A stretch of DNA of 64,000 bases from Pedobacter sp. W3I1 (GTDB lineage Bacteria > Bacteroidota > Bacteroidia > Sphingobacteriales > Sphingobacteriaceae), in contig NZ_JAUSXN010000001.1 of assembly GCF_030816015.1 (NCBI RefSeq), forward strand, positions 1,426,001 to 1,490,000, in the 5' to 3' direction. The position numbers were made by a program, and so were the translations under genes. The notes below the pieces were generated by a model. That model did not search any database, was not told the origin of the DNA, and saw only the letters and a list, made by a program, of their open reading frames with translations. The first letter of the stretch is position 1. Each line of letters begins with the position of its first letter. Shown piece after piece: positions 24,060-32,426 of the stretch.

Positions 24060-25028
24060 ATGGCAAAGAATAAAATCACTTTAAAAAGAATATGGGGCAT
24101 TTTAAAAGCATCGTTTACAGGATTTAACAACCATAAGGTAACGAAACTTAGTGGCTCATTAGCCTATTATACGGTGTTTTCTATGGCCCCACTGCTCGTG
24201 GTTATTATTTCTTTGTGCGGTATATTTTTAGGGAGAGAAATAGCCGAAGGACAGGTTTATGCCCAGCTTGAAGGATTTTTAGGTAGAGAATCAGCCGTTT
24301 CCTTACAGCAGTTAATCAAGAATGCTTATTTGGATGGAAAAAGCACCATCGCTTTAATTATTGGTATTATAACCCTGTTAATTGGGGCAACTACTGTTTT
24401 TGGCGATATTCAGGATTCTATTAATACCATTTGGGGTTTAAAACCTAAACCGAAAAGAGGGTGGGTAAAGATGCTCCAAAACCGGTTCTTGTCATTCTCG
24501 GTAATTATTAGTCTGGGTTTTGTATTGCTGGTTTCGTTAGGCGTTACAGCTATACTCGATGCTTTTAGTAACCGTTTGCAAGCCCGGTTCGCAGAGGTAT
24601 CTGTTGTTTTATTTTACATCATCAACCAAATAGTAACCCTTGCCGTTATTTCATTAATATTTGGTGTAATATTTAAAGTATTGCCCGATGCGATTATTAA
24701 ATGGCGTGATGTAATTGCAGGAGCAATAGTAACGGCGGTGTTATTTATGATCGGTAAATTTGCCATTTCAATTTACATCGGACAAAGCAATGTCGGGAGT
24801 ACTTATGGCGCAACGGGCTCATTGGTGGTAGTGCTTTTATGGACTTATTATTCTTCTATCATTTTATATTTTGGTGCCGAATTTACCAAAGCCTATGCAG
24901 TTGCTTTTGGATCTGAGATTTACCCTTCGCATTATGCGGTTACCACAAAAGAGATAGAGGTAGAAACCGAAGGCAAATCAATTCAGGATAATCACCCCGA
25001 AATTAAAGAAGAGGTAAAGAAAAGCTAA
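24060..25028 (+). CDS. YihY/UPF0761 (BrkB-like) family membrane protein
   Basis: The 322-residue inner-membrane protein has about six transmembrane segments and the family patterns KLSGSLAYYTVFSMAPLLVVII, FGDIQDSINTIWGLKPKPKRGW and LVVVLLWTYYSSIILYFGAEFTKAYA. ATG 24060 is preferred to the TTG two codons upstream. A hydrophilic, Glu/Lys-rich tail closes the protein. The family was once thought to include RNase BN, but that was a misassignment, so the role is unknown. A second member is at 53157-54179. It is convergent with yjbQ, with 2 bases between the stops. Confidence 0.9.
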   Translation: MAKNKITLKRIWGILKASFTGFNNHKVTKLSGSLAYYTVFSMAPLLVVIISLCGIFLGREIAEGQVYAQLEGFLGRESAVSLQQLIKNAYLDGKSTIALIIGIITLLIGATTVFGDIQDSINTIWGLKPKPKRGWVKMLQNRFLSFSVIISLGFVLLVSLGVTAILDAFSNRLQARFAEVSVVLFYIINQIVTLAVISLIFGVIFKVLPDAIIKWRDVIAGAIVTAVLFMIGKFAISIYIGQSNVGSTYGATGSLVVVLLWTYYSSIILYFGAEFTKAYAVAFGSEIYPSHYAVTTKEIEVETEGKSIQDNHPEIKEEVKKS

Positions 25029-25030
25029 TT

Positions 25031-25453
25031 TTATTCACCCCAAGCCGTAACGATTAATCTTCTTTGGCCGCCGTGGTTACGGTGCTCGCAAAGATAAATG
25101 CCCTGCCAGGTACCAAGCGCCAGTCTGCCATTTCTAATCGGAATGGTCACAGAGCTGCCTAAAAGTGCAGATTTTAAATGGGCAGGCATATCGTCCGATC
25201 CTTCATAGTCGTGCTCATAATCAGGGTCGTTTTCTTTTACAGTTTTATTAAAGAACATTTCAAAATCTGTCCTAACCGTGGGATCTGCATTCTCATTGAT
25301 GGTAAGCGAAGCAGAAGTGTGTTGTATAAAAACCTGGCAAATACCAATGTTAATCTCGTCAATTTGAGGCAGGGCATCCTCAACCTCATCAGTAATGATA
25401 TGGAAACCCCTTCTTCTTTCTCTAAGCGCTAAGGTTTGTTGATATATTTTCAT
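25031..25453 (-). CDS. YjbQ family (UPF0047) secondary thiamine-phosphate synthase-like protein
   Basis: The 140-residue protein carries the conserved UPF0047 segments: GICQVFIQHTSASLTINENADP with its histidine and NENADP turn, DMPAHLKSALLGSSVTIPI, and the closing LGTWQGIYLCEHRNHGGQRR. Some members can make thiamine phosphate in the absence of ThiE, but the physiological role is unsettled. It begins 5 bases after the PDDEXK nuclease gene on the same strand, so the two are likely co-transcribed, though they have no obvious functional link. Confidence 0.88.
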   Translation of the reverse strand: MKIYQQTLALRERRRGFHIITDEVEDALPQIDEINIGICQVFIQHTSASLTINENADPTVRTDFEMFFNKTVKENDPDYEHDYEGSDDMPAHLKSALLGSSVTIPIRNGRLALGTWQGIYLCEHRNHGGQRRLIVTAWGE

Positions 25454-25458
25454 TTGAA

Positions 25459-26544
25459 TTAATTCTCAATAATTTTGATAAAATCCTTTTCGCTTGGTAA
25501 AACAGTTAAATATTTACTTGCGAAAATTTGTTCATTGTTTTCCGGAAGCGTGTACCGAACTACTGATTCACTTTTATCTTGGCAAAGAATGATACCTATG
25601 GTTTTGTTTTCGTCCTCAAGCTTTACTTCTCTATCAAAATAGTTCACATACATCTGCATCTGACCAATATCTTGATGTTTTAATTCCCCAATCTTTAAAT
25701 CGATCAATACAAAACACTTTAAAATACGGTTGTAGAAAACTAAGTCTATTTTGAAATGTCTTTCTTCAAAAGTTATTCTTTTTTGACGGGCTACAAAGGT
25801 AAATCCGTTGCCTAATTCTAATAAAAAATGCTCTAATTTATCGATCAACTTTTGCTCCAAATCGCTTTCAGAATAAAAGCTTTTTTCTGGTAAACCCAAA
25901 AATTCTAAGATGTAAGGATCTTTTATTAAATCTTTACTGTTTTCAATTTTTTGTCCCTCTTGGCCAAGGGATAATATACCTGCTTTATCTTTACTTAAAG
26001 CTAAGCGTGTGTATAATGCCGAATCGTATTGGCGCTGCAACTCGCGTAAACTCCAATTATTTTTTATTGCTTCTATCTCATAGAAATTACGCTCATTTAA
26101 ATCTGCTATCCTCATTAATTTAAGATAATGCGACCAAGTGAGTTTGAATTGCGCAGACAGTGTCTGCTGATTTATAGATTTACGAGATACGGTATCGGCA
26201 GTTTCTTCATTTTTGAATTCGTGAGGGGCTGTATGATCTTTTCCCAATTCAGCAGACACTGTCTGCTGAATTGAATAGAGTAAATAAAAATTGCGTATTT
26301 GCCTCAAATTTGTTTCAGAGAAACCTTTGCCAAATTCGACTACTAATTTTTCAGATAGCTCTTTTAAAACCCGTTTACCATACTCTGCTTTTTCTTTACC
26401 TTGCTGCTCTTCTTCAACAATCATTCTGCCAATTTCGAAGTAAGCAGTAGCCATAGTATTATTAATGGTTTGTGCTACGTTTTGCCTCGCTTGGTTAAGC
26501 AGTTCTATAACCCTTGTATATAAATTTTGATTTTCAACTTGCAT
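25459..26544 (-). CDS. DUF1016 N-terminal domain / PDDEXK nuclease family protein (YhcG-like)
   Basis: The 361-residue protein has the DUF1016 N-terminal helical domain (VIELLNQARQNVAQTINNTM, YFEIGRMIVEEEQQGKEKA, FSETNLRQIRNFYLLY) and a C-terminal PDDEXK nuclease-like domain. Visible core residues are HFKIDLVFYNRILKCFVLIDLKIG near 265-288, with the D...LxK pattern typical of the fold, and KSESVVRYTLPE near 330. Family members are often found as accessory or defence nucleases, but no system partner is adjacent here. The linker (residues about 92-130) contains two palindromic DNA segments encoding QQTVSAEL and QQTLSAQF, which look like inserted repeats. Activity is inferred from the family. Confidence 0.88.
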   Translation of the reverse strand: MQVENQNLYTRVIELLNQARQNVAQTINNTMATAYFEIGRMIVEEEQQGKEKAEYGKRVLKELSEKLVVEFGKGFSETNLRQIRNFYLLYSIQQTVSAELGKDHTAPHEFKNEETADTVSRKSINQQTLSAQFKLTWSHYLKLMRIADLNERNFYEIEAIKNNWSLRELQRQYDSALYTRLALSKDKAGILSLGQEGQKIENSKDLIKDPYILEFLGLPEKSFYSESDLEQKLIDKLEHFLLELGNGFTFVARQKRITFEERHFKIDLVFYNRILKCFVLIDLKIGELKHQDIGQMQMYVNYFDREVKLEDENKTIGIILCQDKSESVVRYTLPENNEQIFASKYLTVLPSEKDFIKIIEN

Positions 26545-26616
26545 GCTTATTACAATAAAAATGTATTAATCTTATAAATTGAGAATGGTTTTTTCACTTA
26601 AAACTGGTATTGACTA

Positions 26617-27651
26617 TTATTTCAAAAACTCTACATTCCATATTTTTTCTGCTTTTCTGCCAATCAACCAAAAAGATGCTGCCAGGACTGAAAAGAACAA
26701 AGCTTTATGCCAACTGTCCCAGAAGTATTCAAAATAGCGTGTGTAGAGGTTAATAAAGAGAAAAGTAATCCCAAATTCGCGGGCGACATCATCACGGTAT
26801 TTTAAACCAAATAAAGTACTTGCCACACAAATAGCTCCTGAAATTAATGCCCAATAAAATAAACTTAGCTGCCTAACCTGGTACCATTCCTCTAAACTGG
26901 CAAAGTTGCCGAATACGGATAAGGCCCAAAGCGATACAAAAAGATATACCATTCCAGCGATATAAGTAACCTGGAAAAAGTTTTGTGTCTTCGGAAAAGC
27001 TTTCATAATGAATGATGCTGCGGTTAATGCAGCGCCGAAAACTACAAAGCGCAAAGGATAATTCATACCAAGGAAGTAATAATTCCATCGACTTAAATAG
27101 CCAGTTTCTGTGCCAAACCATGCACCTAATGATATCAAAGCGAAAATCCAGATCAATCGCGAATTGAAGATATAACCTAAACCGCCATAAATGAAAACGG
27201 ATATCAGAATCAGAATAGAGAAATTGCCAGAACCATTATCCACCGCCTTTCCAAAATAAGCAATGGCATTGGCGGTAAGTAAAATGGCTGAAAAAACGAT
27301 GGCTTCATTGCTAAACTTTAAATGCGCCAGCTTCTTCTTCCGCCTGAAACCCAGGATATAAAGCCACGCGGCTAATCCACCAGAAACCAGGGCAATTACA
27401 ATGTTTGGTGTATTGTAAACCCGTTTGAGGTAGTTTAAAATCGAATTATCAATTAATAAAGATCCAAGTGCAATAAAACCACAGGCCAAAGCTACCCAAA
27501 ATGCATATTGTGCTAAGCGTAACCAATCAAAATTTTTAGCCTCATAACTTTTGCGGAGTTTATTGCCTGTTTCCTCATTAATTAAGCCATCGCTTTGCCA
27601 CTGCTCAATCATATCATCAAGAAATTCACTCTTTTCTCTGTCAACTTTCAT
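26617..27651 (-). CDS. DUF2157-like multi-pass membrane protein
   Basis: The 344-residue protein starts with a soluble segment (FLDDMIEQWQSDGLINEETGNKL) typical of DUF2157, then has about nine hydrophobic segments from residue 45 to the C-terminus. No catalytic motif is visible. It is 72 bases upstream of the PDDEXK gene on the same strand and could be its operon leader, but the spacer is AT-rich and a separate promoter is possible. The function of the family is unknown. Confidence 0.72.
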   Translation of the reverse strand: MKVDREKSEFLDDMIEQWQSDGLINEETGNKLRKSYEAKNFDWLRLAQYAFWVALACGFIALGSLLIDNSILNYLKRVYNTPNIVIALVSGGLAAWLYILGFRRKKKLAHLKFSNEAIVFSAILLTANAIAYFGKAVDNGSGNFSILILISVFIYGGLGYIFNSRLIWIFALISLGAWFGTETGYLSRWNYYFLGMNYPLRFVVFGAALTAASFIMKAFPKTQNFFQVTYIAGMVYLFVSLWALSVFGNFASLEEWYQVRQLSLFYWALISGAICVASTLFGLKYRDDVAREFGITFLFINLYTRYFEYFWDSWHKALFFSVLAASFWLIGRKAEKIWNVEFLK

Positions 27652-27683
27652 AGGTTAGGTTATACACGAAGATAGGTTTTTTT

Positions 27684-27774
27684 AGTCCTCAGTCAAAAGT
27701 CCGACGTCCGATGATAAAATTCAAAAATTAGCCTTACAGCTTAAACCTCCGACTTCGGACACCCGACCCGGACT
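27684..27774. repeat. GTCCGA-word repeats in spacer
   Basis: The spacer between the DUF2157 gene and the antiporter holds AAAAGTCCGACGTCCGATGA and, inverted, CTCCGACTTCGGACACCCGA. The same words occur inside ribF (31480) and in spacers at 19248 and 62338. They look like dispersed short-period repeats. Confidence 0.55.
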
Positions 27775-29988
27775 TTAAATAACCTCTTTAATCTTCTTAT
27801 TGTTCCCAACAATCCAAATTACATCACCGTTGTCGAATACAAAATCTGATGAAGGATTTAATATCCGATCAGTACCCCTTTCTATACCAACAATTAACGC
27901 CTGTGCTTTTTCGCGGATACCAGCATTCCTAATACTTAATCCATAAACTGGCGATTCGGTATGAACAACTACCTTTTGCAAGGTCATTTCTTTATTCGGG
28001 AAATTACTTTCTTCAGCTGTTTCCGGAGCATCAACTTCTAAAAGTGCTTTAACAGCAGCCAATTGATCATCAGCACCAATTAATAGCAGTTTATCGTTTG
28101 GATAAAGCCGCTCATCTCTGCCTGGGGTTGGAATGTTATTTCTTCCACGCTCAATTAAAGCAATGTTTACTCCATATTTTTCCCTGATCATTAATTCGGT
28201 GAGCGTTTTTCCAACCACTTCCGATTCAGGAGAAACAGTGAGTTCTGTTAAGTGAGTATCCCAGGGCAAAATATCAGGTTTTTGATTCTCACGTGCATTT
28301 AAGTTCAACATGAAACGCCTTTCCAGTTTATCATAAAAAGACTGCAGTTTCCTGGAGAAGATAACCATTCCTAAGATGATTAGGCCCAGTGCGATCACAG
28401 CAGCAATCCAGGTATCGAAAAATTCATACATTAAAAAACCTACAAAGAAAATCCCTAAGGCAATCCTGAAAAATTCGATTGCAATTAACGGACCGCGAGT
28501 ATATTTTTTGTTCAGCCAAAGGTGTGAATAGGCTGTTCGTTGGATCCTCCGGATGGATAATGCCCATAAAAACGGCGACATTAAAATGAATGAAACCACT
28601 ACGCTGATAATGATCGAAGTTAAATTATTGGCAATATTGCTCATAATAAAAGGCTGCACGTACCTATAGGCGAGAAATATGATAGCTATGATGATTACCG
28701 AGTGGATAATGGTATTAAAGATATAAGACCGCAATAAAACCTTCCAATCGCTTAACGTGGTCATTCCTTCTGTACTAGAGCTGTATCTTTCGATACCATC
28801 AAGCCATTTCTTGGGTAAAACACGGTTTAAATACTGGTAAAAAGGCTCTGACAGTTTAATCAGGTATGGTGTAGTAAACGTAGTAATCGCTGCTGCTGCT
28901 ACCGCAATAGGATAAAGGAAATCACTGGTTACTTTAAGGGCTAAGCCTAATGAGGCAATGATAAATGAAAACTCACCAATTTGCGCCAAACTCATGCCCG
29001 ATTGTACCGAAGTTTTTAACGGCTGACCAGATAATAATGCACCTAAAATGGTAAATATAATTTTTCCTAAAATAATCACTAACGTAGCAAAGATAATCGG
29101 TACAGCATACTTAACCAGCATAGAAGGATCAATCAGCATACCAACCGAAACAAAGAAAACAGCAGCAAATAAATCCTTTACCGATTTGGTTAAGTGTTCT
29201 ATTCTTTCTGCCTGTGTGGTTTCTGCCAAAATGGAACCCATAATAAATGCACCCAGAGCAGGAGAGAAGCCGACCTTATCGGCCAATAATACCATTACCA
29301 AACATAAGGCTAATGATACCACCAACATGGTTTCGTCATTCATTAATTTTTTGGTTGCTTTAAGAAATGAAGGAACCAGGAATATTCCGCCCAGGAACCA
29401 AAGCACCAGAAAAAAAGCCAGTTTTAAGATGGAATACAGCATTTCTGTACCTGCCGATTGCTGACTTACCGCTAAAGTAGAAAACAACACTAATAATAAG
29501 ATGGCAACCAAATCTTCAACAATTAAAACACCGAAAACCAGGCCTGCAAATTTTTTATGTTTTAAGCCAAGTTCTTCGAAAGCTTTAATGGTAATCATGG
29601 TTGATGAGATGGACAAAATCCCGCCTAAAAATAGACTATCCATGTCCTTCCAGCCCATTGCTTTACCAACTAAGTAGCCGGACAGAATAATAAAAAGCAC
29701 TTTTACAATCGCGGTGATGGAGGCAGAACCGCCAACTTTAACCAGTTTTTTAAAACTGAATTCTAAACCTAAGCTGAATAAAAGGAAAATTACGCCTATT
29801 TCGCCCCAAATGGTAATACTCTTGGTGTCGGTAACGGATGGGAAAAAATCTAAATGTGAGCCAACCAACAGGCCAGCCAATATGTAGCCCAAAACCAGGG
29901 GCTGTTTAATTCGTTTAAATATGAGCGTGGTTATTCCTGCGGCAGCAAGGATTAATCCTAAATCGGCGATTAAATCGGGTAAATGCAT
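27775..29988 (-). CDS. CPA2 family monovalent cation:proton antiporter (KefB-like)
   Basis: The 737-residue inner-membrane protein has a Na+/H+ exchanger domain of about 12-13 segments (residues 1-385), with KQPLVLGYILAGLLVG, LFSLGLEFSFKKL and GFSPALGAFIMGSILAET, typical of the KefB/KefC branch. An additional membrane block of four segments (about 415-555) follows. Two TrkA-C/RCK-C regulatory domains follow (LTVSPESEVVGKTLTELMI near 580 and ESPVYGLSIRNAGIREKAQ near 670). There is no TrkA-N Rossmann domain, so gating is more likely by a small ligand on RCK-C than by NAD. It probably moves K+ or Na+ against protons. Confidence 0.92.
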   Translation of the reverse strand: MHLPDLIADLGLILAAAGITTLIFKRIKQPLVLGYILAGLLVGSHLDFFPSVTDTKSITIWGEIGVIFLLFSLGLEFSFKKLVKVGGSASITAIVKVLFIILSGYLVGKAMGWKDMDSLFLGGILSISSTMITIKAFEELGLKHKKFAGLVFGVLIVEDLVAILLLVLFSTLAVSQQSAGTEMLYSILKLAFFLVLWFLGGIFLVPSFLKATKKLMNDETMLVVSLALCLVMVLLADKVGFSPALGAFIMGSILAETTQAERIEHLTKSVKDLFAAVFFVSVGMLIDPSMLVKYAVPIIFATLVIILGKIIFTILGALLSGQPLKTSVQSGMSLAQIGEFSFIIASLGLALKVTSDFLYPIAVAAAAITTFTTPYLIKLSEPFYQYLNRVLPKKWLDGIERYSSSTEGMTTLSDWKVLLRSYIFNTIIHSVIIIAIIFLAYRYVQPFIMSNIANNLTSIIISVVVSFILMSPFLWALSIRRIQRTAYSHLWLNKKYTRGPLIAIEFFRIALGIFFVGFLMYEFFDTWIAAVIALGLIILGMVIFSRKLQSFYDKLERRFMLNLNARENQKPDILPWDTHLTELTVSPESEVVGKTLTELMIREKYGVNIALIERGRNNIPTPGRDERLYPNDKLLLIGADDQLAAVKALLEVDAPETAEESNFPNKEMTLQKVVVHTESPVYGLSIRNAGIREKAQALIVGIERGTDRILNPSSDFVFDNGDVIWIVGNNKKIKEVI

Positions 29989-30092
29989 CTATAAAAATGA
30001 GTAATGATATTTAAATAATTTATTTCCAGATATAATTTAATATCCGGCATTTTATTGAAAACCCCACATTGAAGTAGTTAAAATGAAATTAC

Positions 30093-30446
30093 TTACCAAA
30101 AAACATGTTTTGGATAGAGCATCTTAAACAAACACCAATAATTATGCTTTAATCTTTTGATTACAACTTTAGCATTAATGATCTTGTTCTTGAAAAAAAG
30201 GAACAGCAAAAAAGTGATGATGACAAAAGCACTGGATGATATTTTTACAATTGAACTGTTAATGAAATCTTTTTGCAAACTTTCACTATCCTGATTGAAA
30301 CCAGAATTGGATTTGATGTTTTTTTTGCTTGAAATGAAACTTATTTTGGTGTTTTTAAAGGGTACATCATTTCTTTTTTCCTGCGATGCGAGAGTCGCAA
30401 AATTAATGGAGATTAACAGAAAGAAGATGATGTAAAAAAGCCTCAT
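30093..30446 (-). CDS. Hypothetical small exported/membrane protein
   Basis: From ATG 30446 the frame gives 117 residues: a signal-like start (MRLFYIIFFLLISINFATLA), a polar middle rich in Lys/Ser/Asn, one transmembrane segment (SSAFVIITFLLFLFF) and a basic tail. I recognise no family. The frame is open further upstream but without signal-like sequence. The start codon overlaps one arm of an 11-bp inverted repeat (30434-30478), which is odd for a normal gene start. It could be a real small membrane protein or a decayed gene. Confidence 0.4.
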   Translation of the reverse strand: MRLFYIIFFLLISINFATLASQEKRNDVPFKNTKISFISSKKNIKSNSGFNQDSESLQKDFINSSIVKISSSAFVIITFLLFLFFKNKIINAKVVIKRLKHNYWCLFKMLYPKHVFW

Positions 30447-30620
30447 TGCTGCTAATATAACGAAAAAGAGGCTTTTTTGAAAGGAAAATCTGATTAAAAT
30501 TGATTTCAGCCTTTCGATTATTGCGCTTGTTGACCACAAATACCAAGAGTATTATTATAAGAAAATATTGATTAAATTTGTGTGTAGATGATTAATGAAC
30601 ATTGAGAAAAGTTGAATCTA

Positions 30621-30872
30621 ATGAAAGAAGTAACGATTAAATATAAAAGCAATAAAACCTTGGAAGCACTTAAGGAATTAGGCAAATACTTAAATTTCTC
30701 TGTTGCTGATCATAAAGCTAAAGCAAAGATTAAAAAGGAAGAAAGTATTAATGGTATTCCGGTAATTGTTGGAGACGGGTCGATTGATATTTCCGAATTA
30801 CATGATGTTTTTACAAGAAAGAATTTTAATGCTGAAGAATTAAGAAATACTGCATGGCAAAGGAAAAAATAA
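30621..30872 (+). CDS. Putative antitoxin of a VapBC-like pair
   Basis: The 83-residue protein (ATG 30621; TTG codons upstream are less likely) has a strand-rich N-terminus (MKEVTIKYKSNKTLEALKEL) and a charged C-terminus (FTRKNFNAEELRNTAWQRKK). Its stop overlaps the PIN-domain toxin gene by 19 bases, the usual arrangement of antitoxin first and toxin second. I cannot place it in a named antitoxin family, so the call rests on context, size and charge. Confidence 0.75.
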   Translation: MKEVTIKYKSNKTLEALKELGKYLNFSVADHKAKAKIKKEESINGIPVIVGDGSIDISELHDVFTRKNFNAEELRNTAWQRKK

Positions 30873-31258
30873 TTTGTGATACGGATGTATTGATAGATTA
30901 TTTTGATAAAAATAAAAGTCGGAATGCGTCAACAATAACGCTGTTAGAAACAGACATCGGTTTAGATAATGTTATCATTTCATCCATTACCAAAATGGAA
31001 TTGTTATCTGGAGCCACTAATAAGTTAGATCTTAACATCATCAATAAAAAATTGAGTAGGTTTAGTATTGTACTAATTAACGAAAGGATAAATTTAACCG
31101 CAATTAATTTAATGCAGAATTTTAAATTAAGCCATGGGCTTGCAATACCTGACTCGCTAATTGCTGCAACGGCGATTGAAACTAAGCTAAAGCTGTTTAC
31201 TTATAATCTAAAAGATTTTAGATTTATTAGTGATTTAACTTTGTATCCAGCGCAATAA
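30854..31258 (+). CDS. vapC: PIN-domain ribonuclease toxin (VapC-like)
   Basis: The 134-residue protein is a type II toxin of the PIN fold. The acidic metal-binding residues are in place: ICDTDVLIDYF near residue 8, KMELLSGA near 48 and LAIPDSLIAATAIE near 97. VapC toxins cleave tRNA or rRNA and are held inactive by the cognate antitoxin, here encoded by the overlapping gene upstream. Its stop codon abuts the stop codon of ribF with no spacer, so the pair was placed tightly against a housekeeping gene and no terminator separates them. Confidence 0.9.
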   Translation: MAKEKIICDTDVLIDYFDKNKSRNASTITLLETDIGLDNVIISSITKMELLSGATNKLDLNIINKKLSRFSIVLINERINLTAINLMQNFKLSHGLAIPDSLIAATAIETKLKLFTYNLKDFRFISDLTLYPAQ

Positions 31259-32248
31259 TTACCCATTAAAATAAGCTAAAGTAGCCTCCTTGTCTTTTTG
31301 TAACTGAATAGTTAAAGCCTCTAATCCGGTGAATTTCACATCGTGGCGCAGGAATTTCAAAAAGTTCATCTTAATATCCTGTCCATAAATTTCCTGATTA
31401 AAATCGAAAATATTTACTTCAATATTTCTGGTCATTCCGTTAATGGTTGGCCGCTGCCCGATATAGGCCATACCCTTATAAGTCCGAAGTCCGGAGTCCG
31501 AAGTCTGAAGTCTGTTTGTCGATACCAAATCTTCTTCTTTAAAATCGGCGCTCATCTCTACGGTAACCGCATAAATGCCGTCGCCCGGAATCAGTTTATA
31601 AGTCTCCTCAACAAAGATGTTCGCCGTGGGGAAACCAATAGTTCTGCCTATTTTATCGCCTTTAATTACCCTTCCAAAAATAGAAAAAGGGTAGCCCAGA
31701 TAATCGTTAGCCAAACTTACATCCCCTGCTAAAAGTGCCTGGCGGATTTTGGTCGAGCTTACCGCAACATCATGAATATCCTGTTCCATAATTTCCTCCA
31801 CACTAAAGCCATAATGCAAGCCAGCGGCTTTTAAATCGCTTAGATTGCCCGAACGGTCTTTGCCAAAACGATGGTCATAACCAATAATAATATGCCTGGT
31901 GCCAATGTTGTTCACCAATGTGCTTTTTATATAATCTTCAGGCAGCTGATTGGAGAAATCTCTGGTAAAGGGGGTAATAATCAAATGATCAACACCTAAC
32001 CCTTTTAAAATTTCTGCTTTTTCATTAATGGTATTAATCATTTTTAGCTCCTGGTTTTCAGGATCGATAATCATTCTCGGGTGTGGGAAAAAAGTTAGAA
32101 TTACACTTTCTCCATTATCAACTTTTGCCTTTTGTACCAGTTGTTTAATGATTTTTTGGTGCCCGAAATGCACACCGTCGAAAGTGCCAATGGTTACAAT
32201 GGCATTATCTAATTTTTTAAAATCTGAAAGGTTATAATATATTTTCAA
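31259..32248 (-). CDS. ribF: Bifunctional riboflavin kinase / FAD synthetase
   Basis: The 329-residue enzyme makes FMN and FAD from riboflavin. The N-terminal FAD synthetase (nucleotidyltransferase) domain has GTFDGVHFGHQKII near residue 22 with the HxGH-type motif and SSTKIRQALLAGDV near 165. The C-terminal riboflavin kinase domain has GRTIGFPTANIF near 203 with the phosphate-binding PTAN motif, and GIYAVTVEM. An unusual segment, STNRLQTSDSGLRTYKG near residues 242-258, is encoded by repeat-type DNA (31480-31515) and looks like an in-frame insertion between kinase strands. The gene is upstream of nothing obvious and converges with the toxin gene. Confidence 0.95.
   Translation of the reverse strand: MKIYYNLSDFKKLDNAIVTIGTFDGVHFGHQKIIKQLVQKAKVDNGESVILTFFPHPRMIIDPENQELKMINTINEKAEILKGLGVDHLIITPFTRDFSNQLPEDYIKSTLVNNIGTRHIIIGYDHRFGKDRSGNLSDLKAAGLHYGFSVEEIMEQDIHDVAVSSTKIRQALLAGDVSLANDYLGYPFSIFGRVIKGDKIGRTIGFPTANIFVEETYKLIPGDGIYAVTVEMSADFKEEDLVSTNRLQTSDSGLRTYKGMAYIGQRPTINGMTRNIEVNIFDFNQEIYGQDIKMNFLKFLRHDVKFTGLEALTIQLQKDKEATLAYFNG
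31480..31515. repeat. GTCCGA-word repeat inside ribF
   Basis: Five tandem variants of GTCCGAA/GTCTGAA occur within the coding frame of ribF and encode about 11 residues (RLQTSDSGLRT on the minus strand). The same words are intergenic elsewhere (27684, 19248, 62338). Confidence 0.65.
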
Positions 32249-32426
32249 TGGTAAAATCTATTTTATTGGTGTGGGGTTTGCATGAGGGATGGAAGCAGTA
32301 TCCCCCGATTTAAGCATTGTTGTTTATTATTTTGTGGCATGCTTGCTTATTTTACAGGTTTCATCGGGGATTTAGCGTACAGCCCGACCCTTTGCGTAGC
32401 TTAGGGGCATGCCCAAATTTCTATTA

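Noticed and set aside
29048..29464. 138-codon plus-strand frame inside the antiporter gene
   Set aside because: It lies entirely antisense to well-matched antiporter transmembrane coding sequence.
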